This document shows, piece after piece, positions 32,898-44,211 of a DNA stretch of 64,000 bases. The position numbers and the translations under genes were made by a program. Under the pieces are notes generated by a model, which saw only the letters and a program-made list of their open reading frames with translations, did not search any database and had not been told where the DNA came from. Each line of letters begins with the position of its first letter. Position 1 is the stretch's first letter. This stretch comes from Agapanthus africanus (Eukaryota > Streptophyta > Magnoliopsida > Asparagales > Amaryllidaceae), in NCBI GenBank assembly GCA_030015575.1, contig JASDDO010000026.1:70457433-70521432 (forward strand), in the 5' to 3' direction.

Positions 32898-33330
32898 TTG
32901 ACGACCGAGGAGTCCAAAGCTTCAAACGAAGTTATTTCAGGTATTCTACTCGTTTATAATTTTACCGCATTGGCATTATTCGATTCTGGTGCATCCCATT
33001 GCTTTATGTTGTCCAAGTTTATTAGTGCACACTATAGTCCACACACGGCCTTGTCTAGTTGCTGGGATATACACACTGGGAATGGGAAAATTATATCTAG
33101 TAGTGAGTGCAAAGATTGCTCGATTGTTATTTGCGGACGGGAGTTATTTGCAGATTTCTTGGTGATTGATACTGGCAGCTATGATTTTTCTTGGGAATGG
33201 ACTTTCTTGGCACTTTCCACGCTCACATCGATTGTAGGGCAAAGAAAGTGATTTTCCAGATTCCCGGATATCCGGAATTCATATTTTTAGGAGGTAGCAA
33301 ATCTATCGGGCCAGTCGAATTTAGGGCTAG
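32898..33330 (+). pseudogene. G2 aspartic protease (frameshifted)
   Basis: LALFDSGASHCFM carries the intact retropepsin Asp-Ser-Gly. The domain continues to about 33190, where the reading frame shifts: MGMDFLGTFHAHIDC at 33191 is the C-terminal LGMDWL block in another frame. Protease would cleave the polyprotein; here the frameshift separates the catalytic half from the rest. Confidence 0.82.
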
Positions 33331-33339
33331 GCCGACAAG

Positions 33340-34261
33340 TGTCGTTCTTTCGTCGATGGAAGTAAACAAGGAGGAAGTGCCAGTAGTAGTTCGGGAGTTT
33401 ATGGATATGTTCGTGGACATCTCGGGTTTACCACCAAAACAAGATGTGGAGTTCATGATTGATCTTATTCCTGGAGCAGCACCGATTTCAAAAGCTTATT
33501 ATCCAATAGCACCAGTGGAACTAGAAGAGGTAAAGAAACAGATTGCTGAATTGCTAGAGAAGGGCTGGATTTGTAGCAGCGGTTCACCATAGGGAGCTCC
33601 AGTTCTTCTAGACAAGAAGAAGGATGGCACGCAGAGGATGTGCATTGATTATCTAGAATTAAACCGGGTGACTATTAAGAACAAGTACTAAATCTCTCGC
33701 ATCGGCGAATTATTCGATCAACTCAGTGGCACGAGGGTAATCTCGAAGTTGGATTTGCGATCCGGATATCATCAAGTTCGCGTGAAATCAGAAGATATTT
33801 GCAAGATAGCGTTCCGAACTCATTATGGGCATTACGAGTACTTAGTGATGCCATTTGGAGTTACTAATGCACCAGCAATATTTATGGACTTGATGAACCA
33901 AATCTTTTCACCATACCTGAACCAGTTCGTAGTAGTGTTTATTGATGATATTCTAGTCTATTCGAGGAGAAATTAAGAGCATATATAACACTTGAGGATC
34001 ACATTGCAAACGTTGAGGAAAGAAAGGTTATATGCTAAGATGAGCAAGTGCGAGTTTTGGCTCGAAGAAGTGAAGTTCTTGGGTCATGTTGTATCCGGAG
34101 ATGGAATTGTCGTTGACCCTGAAAAGATTGTAGCTGTTCATGGTTGGCCAATTCCAAAGAATGTAGGGGAGATCAGAAGTTTTCTTGGTCTTGCCGGATA
34201 TTATAGAAGGTTTGTGGAGAACTTCACTCGAATAGCAGAACCATTGACCAAGCTAACATAA
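33340..34261 (+). pseudogene. G2 reverse transcriptase
   Basis: RT blocks in order: FMDMFVDISGLPPKQDVEFM, WICSSGSP then a stop at 33590 (TAG for the Trp of SPWGAPV), a segment with further stops, [36 protein letters not shown], catalytic [10 protein letters not shown], a stop at 33974, then [20 protein letters not shown] and [20 protein letters not shown]. All catalytic aspartates remain, but at least four stops interrupt the domain. Confidence 0.88.
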
Positions 34262-34311
34262 AAGGAGGTACCGACGTATAGACAGAGAAATGTGCGTCAG
34301 CTTTTGAAGCG

Positions 34312-34728
34312 TTGAAGCAAAGATTGACCACCGCTCCTATCTTGACAGTGCCAAACAGTTCCGGAGGGTTGGTTATTCAAAGCGACGTATCTGGGAAAGG
34401 TTTGGGATGTGTTTTAATGCAGCATGGAAAGATTATAGCCTATGCATCAAGACAATTAAAGACCCATGAGAAGAACTACCCAACTCATGATTTGGAGCTA
34501 GCAGCAGTGATTTTCGCTTTGAAGATTTGGAAACACTACTTATTGGGCGAAAGGGTAGAAATATTTACCGATCACAAAAGCCTAAAATATGTGTTCACAC
34601 AGAAAGAGCTCAACATGAGACAGCGTAGATGGTTGGTGCTGATGGAGGACTATGATCTTGATCTAAAATACCATCCAGGAAAGGTTAATGTAGTGCCGGA
34701 TGCTCTAAATCGGTTTCCAGCAATATAG
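34312..34728 (+). pseudogene. G2 RNase H
   Basis: 139 open codons: [73 protein letters not shown] and [12 protein letters not shown]. The first acidic motif normally reads YSDAS; here QSDVS keeps Asp. The tail normally reads VVADAL. It follows RT after a stop at 34260 and degrades RNA-DNA hybrids in an active element. Confidence 0.88.
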
Positions 34729-34779
34729 ATGTTGACTGCATAGAAGGAGAATATAGCCGATCGTCAAAGGTTCGAGTTG

Positions 34780-35995
34780 GAGATTGTACTACCGAATTCT
34801 TTGGGACAGTTGATACAGTTGCAAGTACAGTCGTCATTGATTGATAACATTAAAGCAACACAGTCGCACGATCTAAGATTGCAGAAGTTTCGAGAACAAG
34901 TTGAAGCGAGACTTCGAACGGATCTGTTAATTCATGAAGACGGTTCGTTATGATATGTGAGTCGTTTATGGGTGCCTAAAGGAGATGTTCGTGAAGAAGT
35001 CTAGAAGGAGGCTCATAGTTCCGCATATTCCGTACATCCGGGAGGCAAAAAGATGTACAGAGATCCACGACAACATTTCTGGTGGGAAGGAGTGAAAATG
35101 GAGATTGCTCGCTACGTATCGAAGTGCTTGGTGTGTCGGCAAGTCAAGGCTGAATATCAAAGAGTAGCTGGTTTGTTGCAACCACTTCTGATTCCTCAAT
35201 GGAAGTGGGAATATATAACCATGGATTTCATGACAGTTTTACCACGAAGTCCAAAGGGCAATAATGCAGTTTGGGTGATTGTTTATCGATTGACCAAGGC
35301 AGCTCATTTTATACTGTTTCGAGTTGGTCAGTCGACGGAGGATTTAGCAGAGCGGTACATGTAGAAGATTGTAAGATTGCATGGAGTACCTGTGAGCATC
35401 GTTTCCGATCGTGATACCCGATTTTTATTGCACTTTTGGAGGAGTCTACAAGAAAGTTTGGGGACTCGCTTGAAGTTTTGCACCGCCTATCATCCTCAGA
35501 CAGATGGCCAGTCTAAAAGAACGATCCAAACTCTTGAAGATATGTTGAGAGCATGCATGTTAGACTTCAAGGGTTCATGGGAGGATCATTTGAACTTGGT
35601 GGAGTTTTTTTATAATAACAGTTTTCAGACAACTATACAGATGGCTCCATTTGAAGTATTGTACGGTCGCAAGTGTCGCTCGCCGGTCTGTTGGGACGAT
35701 ATTGGTGAAAGAAGACAATTGGGACCAGATCTTATTGTGCAAACAGTGGAGAAAGTTAACGTGATCCGAAATCATATGAAGGCGGAACAAGATCGATAGA
35801 AAAGTTAGGCTGATTCAGGATGAAGACCTCTGGAGTTCGCAGTTGGTGATCTTGTATTCTTGAAGATATCACCGGCCAGAGAAGTGATTCGATTTGGTAG
35901 TTGAGGCAAACTTAGTCCTCGGTTCATGGGGCCTTTTGGTATTATCGAGCATGTTGGAGAGGTTGCTTATTGATTGGCTTTACTACCATCTTTGG
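34780..35995 (+). pseudogene. G2 integrase, N-terminal and catalytic parts
   Basis: The zinc-binding part is at 34990-35150 (YSVHPGGKKMYRDPRQHFWW, KCLVCRQVKAE), where stops fall at 34954 and 35003. The catalytic core shows Asp 1 in YITMDFMTVLP and Asp 2 in VSDRDTRF, both intact, but the Glu of [12 protein letters not shown] is Lys ([12 protein letters not shown]), which removes the third catalytic acid. Stops at 35362 and 35797 follow, each at a likely Gln codon. The domain is cut at 35995 by C2 and its chromodomain-like end resumes at 46391. Confidence 0.86.
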
Positions 35996-38191
35996 TGCAG
36001 GGTTGTCTAGCACGGCAACAAGGTTTCGGGAGGAATCATCCATGCCAATTTCAATTTTTTTCCATTCTAGCTAACCCTAACCCTAGAATCATTACTAGAA
36101 AATCCGACGAAATGAAACGCAAATAGCTTTGCAACTAAAGTGAACAAGGAATACAACCTTTGTAGACCGGTCATTCACTTCATTAGCTCCGTGTAGTAGT
36201 CCATCGCTGCAAGTAGTGAACTCCGGGCTCTAGAAAGGCTCTACAAGAAGAATAAAACAAGCTTGCTTCGAAGTCTTCTAGGCCGAAGATGATCTACGTC
36301 GAGGAGACACTAACCCAAGCTACCCCTTCACTAATTGTGGAATTAGTGAAGTAAACACCATATACTAAATAGCAAGTAGTAGAGAATGATGAAATAGGAA
36401 TTTTACTCATTTTAGAAATAAGTTTCTCACTCTTTTTCTCCCATCTCCATTGAAGCTAGAAAGCTTTTGGAGGAAGAAGAAGAAGAAGAAGAAGAAGAAA
36501 TATCTCTCATCAAAAATATCAAGTGGAGAATGGCAACCATGGTGAGTTAATATCATATATTAACCTTTGTAGAGACTTAACCATGGCTAGAATAATGGTT
36601 GGGTTTATAAATATCTTAGGCAAAACAAAAGATGTAGACTAAGTTAATGCAAATCCAAACTTCTCAAAGCTTCTTGCCATGACAAAAAATGCCACCTTTT
36701 TGATTTACCAAAATAAATAAAAACCCTTCATTATACATAGCATGGTGTAAGTCATACTCACACCCAAGTTGCATGTATCATCAAGCATGACACAAAATAA
36801 TGTACACTTGCATATATCACATATATACAATGTGCACAAATGAAGTAAGAAAATAAATCATAAGTGAGCATGTATTATTTAATGTATGTTAATATATCAA
36901 ATATATAACTATACATTAAATTATCAAATCAACACTTGACTTAATAATCCGGCTATATCACATATAACCGACTAATACCATGTGTATCAACTTATCGAAT
37001 CAATACTTGATTCGATAACTCGGCTATATCGCATATAACTGACCGATGTCATATATTGCGAGAATAGAATACGGTATCACATATCGTATTAATCTCGGTC
37101 CCGCACATATCACATATGTGCTCCTACTTCGTTTCGCTTGAACCAGGAAAGCTCTGTGTAGGACTCTAAAGACTCGTCAATACGCCGGAAGTAGGTGATG
37201 ATCATATCAAACACCCACAACCGCAAGCGGTTTGCTAAACGTAATGGCCACTCGGGTATTCAGCGATCAGAAGATCAACAAGCATGCCTGCTCATACTCC
37301 TGCGAATCCAATCAGTAACATTACCATACAGTCCGGCCTCTTCGTCTGATATGTCGCATATCCAGACTAGGGGTGGTAAACGTCAGACCCCAGTAACCGA
37401 TAAGTCGTGTCGATGTGAGGCTTATAACGGGTCGAGAAACTACCGATAACACTTACCAGTATATCTCTGAATCAGCCCTGGCCAGAGACTTCCTGTTATA
37501 GCCTATCGAGTACAGCGCAACATCACCCCCCAATACCGGGAGAGACGAAACCCTTCCTATCGCTCATTGTCTCCATGTGATTCGGGACTGTACCTAAAAG
37601 ACACCGTTTTGCACGTTCTCTTGAACGTGGTAAGGTGGAAATCAAAGCACAGCGGGAATCACACAAGACTCTATGACGATCTCGGGTCTACAGACTAACC
37701 TATTCCAGTATCACTATAGAACTGCTATCTGACGATAGGTATAATACCATCTAGGAGTTCTCGGTGAGTCCGTTCAGTGCACCCAGTCTCTACTGAGCAC
37801 CCGTATACTATCTCTGATGTCAAACACCAATGGATATGGGATCATCCATCGCCCATATAAATGGGTCGAGAAGGTATACGCTAGTCTACTCTGGTATATC
37901 GATGCCCTATCTCGATACACCCACGACTAGGAACATTTGAAGGATGTACTTACCGACTACTCTGTCCCCACTAGTATGATCTGCATCATAATCCCTGTAT
38001 TCAAGTACTAATCCTAAGGGCTTTATCAATATGTAATAGAGAGACAATAAGTGTACATGTTAAGATAAAGAGCAACCTGATAGCATACTATCATGTCGAG
38101 CAAGAAAGTCATCCCTATATATGTCCAAGCATCCACTACAATATACATCGTATGTATAATAATGGCCTATAGGGCATACATATAACTAACA
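35996..38191 (-). repeat. C2 3' LTR
   Basis: 2196 bp; TGCAGGG to ATAACTAACA on the plus strand. (GAA)n at about 36473-36498 is longer than in the other LTR. Confidence 0.9.
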
Positions 38192-38206
38192 ATCTCCCAC
38201 TTGCAC
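38192..38206 (-). other. C2 polypurine tract
   Basis: The minus strand reads GTGCAAGTGGGAGAT directly before TGTTAGTTATATG, the classic copia polypurine tract. Confidence 0.9.
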
Positions 38207-38269
38207 TAGGGCCATCTGTCGTAGTATCCAATACCCAACAATCAGCAGTGGTTATAGTATCTCATACAC

Positions 38270-39840
38270 AACCATCCCATAAAAGTCTCTTTTGGGAAAA
38301 TGCCTTTGTGAGTGGATCCGCCGTGTTGTCCTCTTTGTCTACTCTCCTAAGCTCGATCTCCCTGGAGATCAACCATCTCTATGATCAGGTGATACTGCCT
38401 TAGAATTTGTCTGGATCATTGATGGGACGGAGGTTCCTAGGACAAAGCCACGACTCCATTTTCACACAATGGTAGGAACGAAGTTCATCTCATGAACTGA
38501 TATACATCCAGACTGCCTTTTTGGTAGCATCCTTGGTAACGATGTATCCAGCCTTTATCGTTTAGTTTGCCACGGTATCTAGCTTGGAACTCTTCCAACA
38601 TACCGTCCCTCTACTGAGGGTAAAGACAATACCTATGACTGACATTCAGTCGACCTTATCATCCTGGAAGCTATCCAGTGATTCTCCCCAGGATCGATTG
38701 ATATCATCTCACTACACCTAGTGAGAATCCTAACATCCACGTAGATCTATCTCATAGATCCAAAACCCGGGATTTAGGAGGTATCGCATCCTATATGGAG
38801 AATCATTGTGATAAGAGGAGATTGACCGAGTGTAGCATAGGAAACACCTTTCCTATCAAGAGTATGTCATCCACGTACAATACGAGGAAAACCACCATAC
38901 TTTCTACTACCTTTTTGTATATATAAGGTTCATATATCATTTTAATGAAGTCAAACTCTTTGACTACCACATCAAAACAGATGTTCCAACTCCACGATGC
39001 CTGCTTTAACCCGTAAAGCAACTTGCACACGTTTCCGCTGCTCTCACTGTCTATGAAGCCCTCTGGCTGTGTGCTTATAGACGCTTTCTTCTAAATCAAT
39101 ATTTAGAAAAATAGTCATGACACCCAACTGCCAGATATCGTAATCATGGTATGTAGTAATGACAAGTAGGATCTGGATAGACTTAAGCATAGGCACTAGA
39201 AAAGGTTTCATCATAATCCACACCTGGTTGATGACGAGAACCTTTTGCAACAAATCTTAGATTTGAAAGTCTCAACTTTTCCATGTACACCAAGTAATCT
39301 TCTCAAGATATACTTGCTCCTGATGGGGATTTAACCCTTCAGACATAGCAACCAAAGTCTATACTTTGTTGGTGTACATAAATTCCATCTCAGATCACTT
39401 AGCATCCAGCCATTCTCACAGAGTGCCCACTTCTGATGGCTTGCTCAAAACTAGTTGGGTCATCATCTCATGATGCAATCCTCTCTCCCACTGTCATAGA
39501 AAAATCCGAAGTATCTCTCAGGTGGGTGAGGAACCCTACCAGATCGGCGGAGAGGCTGAGGTTCGTCGGGAACTATTGAATCCTCCGGTTCTACCAAATC
39601 GTCAGCTATAGTATGTATAGCTGGAACTCCTTCCAGTTCTACCTCATGAGCACTAATTTATTCACAAGAAATTCCTTTTCTAAAAAGGTGGCATGCTGAG
39701 AAACAAAACACCTTTTGCTCCTCAGTTTGGTAGAAGATATTCCCTTGTGAATGCTTGGGATATCCAACAAACTTCCACGGAACCGACCTTGTCTCGAGCT
39801 TGTCCGGATTTTTCTTTTCACATAGGCCGGACAACCCCAA
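38270..39840 (-). pseudogene. C2 integrase end, reverse transcriptase and RNase H (degraded)
   Basis: Recognisable copia fragments in minus-strand order: KLETRSVPWKFVGYPKHSQG (integrase C-terminal region, 39660-39800), a fragment resembling FLNIDLEESVYKHTARG (RT, 39060-39110; normally FLNGNLEEEVYMTQPEG), CKLLYGLKQASWSWNICFD and LYVDDILLIG (RT active site, about 38860-39027), and EDNTADPLTKAFSQK (RNase H C-terminus, about 38290-38340). Frameshifts and stops separate all pieces, so no enzyme can be made. Confidence 0.85.
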
Positions 39841-40142
39841 ATCTTAACTTACTTAAAAGATGGGCTCTTCCCATACCATATCGCATATGGAGTGGTAGGC
39901 ACCTGATTTGATTGGAACTCAGTTCAATAGGTATGCAGTTTCTCAAGTGCATAACTCCCTAAAGGAAATAGGCTACTCAGTAGTACTCATTATAGAGCGC
40001 ACCATATTTAATATGGTGTGATTGCTTCGCTCCGATATACCGACGTGCTGTGGTGTATACAGAGGAGTAATGCTGAGAGAATCTCATTCTCCTTTAGAAT
40101 AGTCCAGGAATTCCGTGCTCAAGTATCCTCTCTCTGATCACA

Positions 40143-41145
40143 TCAAAGGACATAATACTTATACCCATTTTGGTTCTCTACTTCTAACTTATATTCTTTG
40201 AATTTCTTAAAAGCTTCAGACCTTTGTTTCAACAGAAACATATGTCCTGATCTTGAGAGATCATCAGTGAATGTAATGAAGTACAAAGAACCGGTCCTGG
40301 CATGTGTAGACAAGGGACCTACATACATCATCATGTATCAATCCCAAGAGTTCACTGACTCTTTCTCTGTTTCCAGTAAACGGAGCTATGGTCATCTTAT
40401 CTTTGTGACATGACTGGCAAGTTTCACAAGATGTAAATTCAAACTGATTTAAATATGCATCTAAATATAACTTAGCTAGTTGTGTCGCATTGATATGACC
40501 TAATCTATAATGCCTTAAGAAGGATTCGTTCATTTCCGAACTCTTCCTCTTTTGTGTGTTCTGTACATTAAGAACTGTAGTTTGATTTAGAACGTATATG
40601 TCATTAGATAACGTGCCTGAACCGATCAACACTTGATATAGGAAATGTTCAAAACATTATCCAACAATACAAAATTATATCCTGCTTTACATAATAAAGA
40701 GACTGATACGATGTTGTATATCAGATTCGGTATCTAATAACATTCGTTTAAAATCAATGTATTTGGTAATACAGGGTGATAACTGCCAACAAGCTTGGCT
40801 GCAACACTTGCACCGTTCCAACTCTTGAAACTTATCACCCATTCCCAGTTCTCTACCTAAATGTAGCCCATGTAACAGATTACATATATGGGATCCTGAT
40901 CCGGTATCTCATACCCAGGACGTAGAGGATACTGAGAAATAGTTCTCGGTAATGAACATATCCGAAGAAGATGCATCAGCATGCACTTTCTTCGTTTGGG
41001 CGGCACGAGAATCCTGGTATTCCTCTATTTCCTTCTCGGTCTTATAACAATTATAAGTTGGAGCGAGACCAACTTTCCCCAGCTCGGTATAACAAGCGGG
41101 TTCGGTCAATACATCCATATTATTATCTTGATTAAGGCGTGACAT
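40143..41145 (-). pseudogene. C2 short N-terminal ORF, protease and integrase N-terminal part
   Basis: The frame opens at 41145 (MSRLNQDNNMDVLTEPACYT) and after about 78 codons reaches SSTSWV, a stop at 40909, then DTGS, the copia protease active site, in the same frame. A normal copia gag of several hundred codons is missing, with no Retrotran_gag or CCHC knuckle in between. 40264-40632 gives the GAG-pre-integrase region (LRHYRLGHINATQLAKLYLD, CETCQSCHKDKM), and 40143-40334 the integrase start (YFITFTDDLSRSGHMFLL). Confidence 0.82.
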
Positions 41146-41932
41146 GGTCGCTACCTGGAGAGAGAGAAGAAAACACTCAGCGTATGCTCTTGCAAGATTA
41201 GATTAGTTATTATTTTATCTAATCAGGATGACTCCCACTGTTTTAGTCAAATCTTCCTTCAAACCCTAAAAGGAAATACTAGCCGGGATTAATTACACGC
41301 TACAAGTTCGCCAATCTTTCAGCCAAACCAGTGCCGGTAGTTTGAAGGAGGTTCCCCGTGCTTTCGCACGGATCTAATAAAATAAACCTCATTTTACCAT
41401 GGGCGTAACCCCGTTAACACCTTTCTAGACACCTACTTGATCGGCTAATTGTAATATGTAAAACTCTCCCAGGAGTAACTCTTACTCACAGTGGGTATCA
41501 GGATCCAACTATCTCATAGAAGCTATGCAATCTCATTGCAAATTTCAACACTTGAAATTCCTAATAATATTTTGCCCCTAGCATCCTATGACCTTGACGA
41601 AAGCCAACAAACCATAGGCTGCTAGTCAAGTTCAACCCGTACATTTCATGATTAAATTAAACCCACCCGTACGACCCTTGACGAAAGCCAACAAAGTCGC
41701 ACGACTACCCTAACTCAATCACATCATATGCTTTTGCAGATAAGCATAAATAGCTACCGCACACTACGCCTTGACGAAAGCCAATAAACGTAGCACAAAT
41801 ACTATGAAGTACTTATCTGAAATGACGGAGGGCTACGACAGGTTTTTAAGAAAACTCTTTGCGTAATGAATTTGATCTCGTTGTAGAATCGAGTGTTTTG
41901 TAAAGGAGTTTTTTTAGGCTTTTACTAGTTTT

Positions 41933-42179
41933 GCTAAAGAGGTCACTCCCGGTGAAGGGATCTCGGCTCTTTCCTCATCGAATGAGGTGCAAGATATTTC
42001 ACAAATACCATTATGCAAAGCAAAAACTATTGAAGCAATCAAAAGACAAACCGAGAGTTGTAGCATCTGCCAGTTATTGCTAAAGAGGTCACTCCCGGTG
42101 AAGGGATCTCGGCTCTTTCCTTATCGAATAAGGTGTTGGATATTCTACAAGGAATACCGCTATGCAAAGCAAGAACTAG
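41933..42179 (-). repeat. Two-copy tandem repeat in the C2 leader with a covarying hairpin
   Basis: Copies at 41933-42029 and 42079-42179 share GCTAAAGAGGTCACTCCCGG and TGAAGGGATCTCGGCTCTTT. Each has a hairpin with a CGA loop: stem CCTCAT/ATGAGG at 41973-41987 and CCTTAT/ATAAGG at 42119-42133, where one base pair has changed on both sides. Confidence 0.85.
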
Positions 42180-42302
42180 AGCTACCAGTTTTTAAAACAA
42201 GTTTCTACAACATCTTTTAGGTTTCTTTTATTTCATTAATCTCATTAATGAAGTCCGATCAAAATATGCTTCCTAAGCATCACATATGAAACGAAAGCAG
42301 TA

Positions 42303-42349
<47 letters not shown>

Positions 42350-42360
42350 ATATATAATAT
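42303..42360. repeat. AT dinucleotide repeat
   Basis: About 58 bp of TA/TATTTATA repeats in the C2 leader. Confidence 0.9.
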
Positions 42361-44197
42361 AAGCATTCGTCTCAGAACATTCCACAGTGATCACATCACA
42401 GAGCAGCAGAAGATAACAAATGAAATATTGGATATATTAGGATTTCCGTGTTTTAAATTAAGCCTGTATAAACCACGGATTCCACGGTCATGATGAATAG
42501 CCAAACCCACATCCCTAGACCCCTACGAGAGCGGCAAGCAATCCTACCAATTCTAGAGTTAGGAGACCCGGTCTCGACTCCTCGAGATGGTCTTCCACTG
42601 GACCCTAGAACCCGGTTACTTGTGCTCCCCGCCTTGGGTCTATCCTAATGCGGAAAAGTAAATAATATACATCAATGGTGACATCATCCTCAACCCGGAA
42701 GTACCCCAATAAAAGAATATTACATACAAGATTTTACATGAATGAAAATGAAAAACTCTCATCTCACATAAAAACCCCGGCTATTCAAACACGATGATCC
42801 AATACAACATATCCCAGCAACACATAACATCACATGTCATCAACGTAAATAAATATGCGTATCCCAATTTTCGTTGACATATAGCAACGAAACCAGCGAT
42901 ACACCACATATTACACTTACGGTCACAGAAAAGAAAGTGAAAAACTACAACAGTTGGAATCTGCAACCTCCTTAGACATCATAAACCGAATGTATCACAT
43001 ACTTTGGATTTCATGCCTAACCAAATGAATTCCTTAGACATCACATGCCTAACAATTATAAACCCTGCATTTTAGTCTCGATATTGAAAAAACTTTCCAA
43101 TAACCTGTCGGGTAATTCAACAAGATTCCCGATAACCTGATCGAATGCTCGTCGGAAACTTTAGCAGACGGCCGCACCCCCCGATGCCGTCGACGAAGTG
43201 CACTAAGACGGAACACCACTGCCGCGAGCATCCGAACGGATGCTTTTGGCGACGGGGTTCTCCTACAGTCACTTGGTCGGGGTTATGGGGCGTGGCTATC
43301 TAGTAAGGTTACCCGGCGAGTATCCGCGTACGCTACGTGATTGCGACGGACTTTTGATCACATCAAAATCCCGTGGCAACCGATCAAATGAGACTAAATT
43401 GCTAGATTTATAAAATTCAAACTAGTTATCTCATAACTACATTTGTGGATTCCAAATATTGTATCCCATCACATGATACCCGGACGGCGTTAAACTTTTC
43501 GATCGATTCATCAATGTCCCACAATTCCTCGAGAGCTCAACACTTGAGCACAGTTTAATAATACCCAGAACATGCCACAGTACCTATGCACCAACCGTAG
43601 AAGGGCAGACCCAATACTCACTCATGTTGCCACGGAACTGCGGCAAATCCTAGGGTATGACCGCGGTTCCGATATCCAAAAAGTCGAGTTAGGGTTTCAT
43701 TCTTTTAGAGGGTTCACAGAATTACTTGCATATTTTTCCGAATATGTTAAACTTGGAAAAATAGGTTTTTGATATTCGATCTAACTTTCTAACTTCGCCT
43801 AGACAACATGCAACTACCCGAAAAAATGTTAAAACGACGAATACGAAACACTCCGAATTGCTTATAGTGTAAGATCACATCACATGCAAACTTAGAAAAA
43901 ACGAACAACACCCGAAACACCAAAACCCAGAGACTGGATCACGGGAAAAAATTCAAGCCAAAACTCTAAGTTCTGGCCGAGGAGCTCGGATTTTGAGCCA
44001 ATGTGGCCGGCCACGTTAGGCCCAAACTGCTTCAATTTTCTTCTGTGTTCATGTTATATCTCATATAACATTCCGCAGTTGTTTAAAAAAATTTTAGAGG
44101 ACTTTTTAAAATCGACAGAAACTAGAGTTTCGTGTTACAAGTTTCGGAGTATTTTCGGTTTCGTAATCTTAACAAAATCCGTTTAATTTTCTAGCAT

Positions 44198-44210
44198 GGC
44201 TCTGATACCA
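44198..44210 (-). other. C2 primer binding site (initiator Met-tRNA)
   Basis: The minus strand reads TGGTATCAGAGCC, one base from the 5' LTR. Confidence 0.92.
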
Positions 44211-44211
44211 C

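Larger units (their letters stand above)
41146..44197 (-). other. C2 leader (about 3 kb, non-coding)
   Basis: Between primer site and the first ORF. It contains three spaced CCTTGACGAAAGCCAACAAA-like motifs (about 41591, 41679, 41769), a two-copy tandem repeat at 41933-42179, an AT-repeat tract at 42303-42360 and a GC-rich stretch at 43150-43320. The corresponding C1 leader (49181-49697 and 53219-54190) is related: for example GGCCTTCGTCAAGGTCATA in C1 matches the motif in reverse complement. No domain-bearing ORF was found. Confidence 0.7.

Noticed and set aside
43572..43772. 66-codon ORF in the C2 leader
   Set aside because: Opposite strand to C2, no domain, AT-rich leader.
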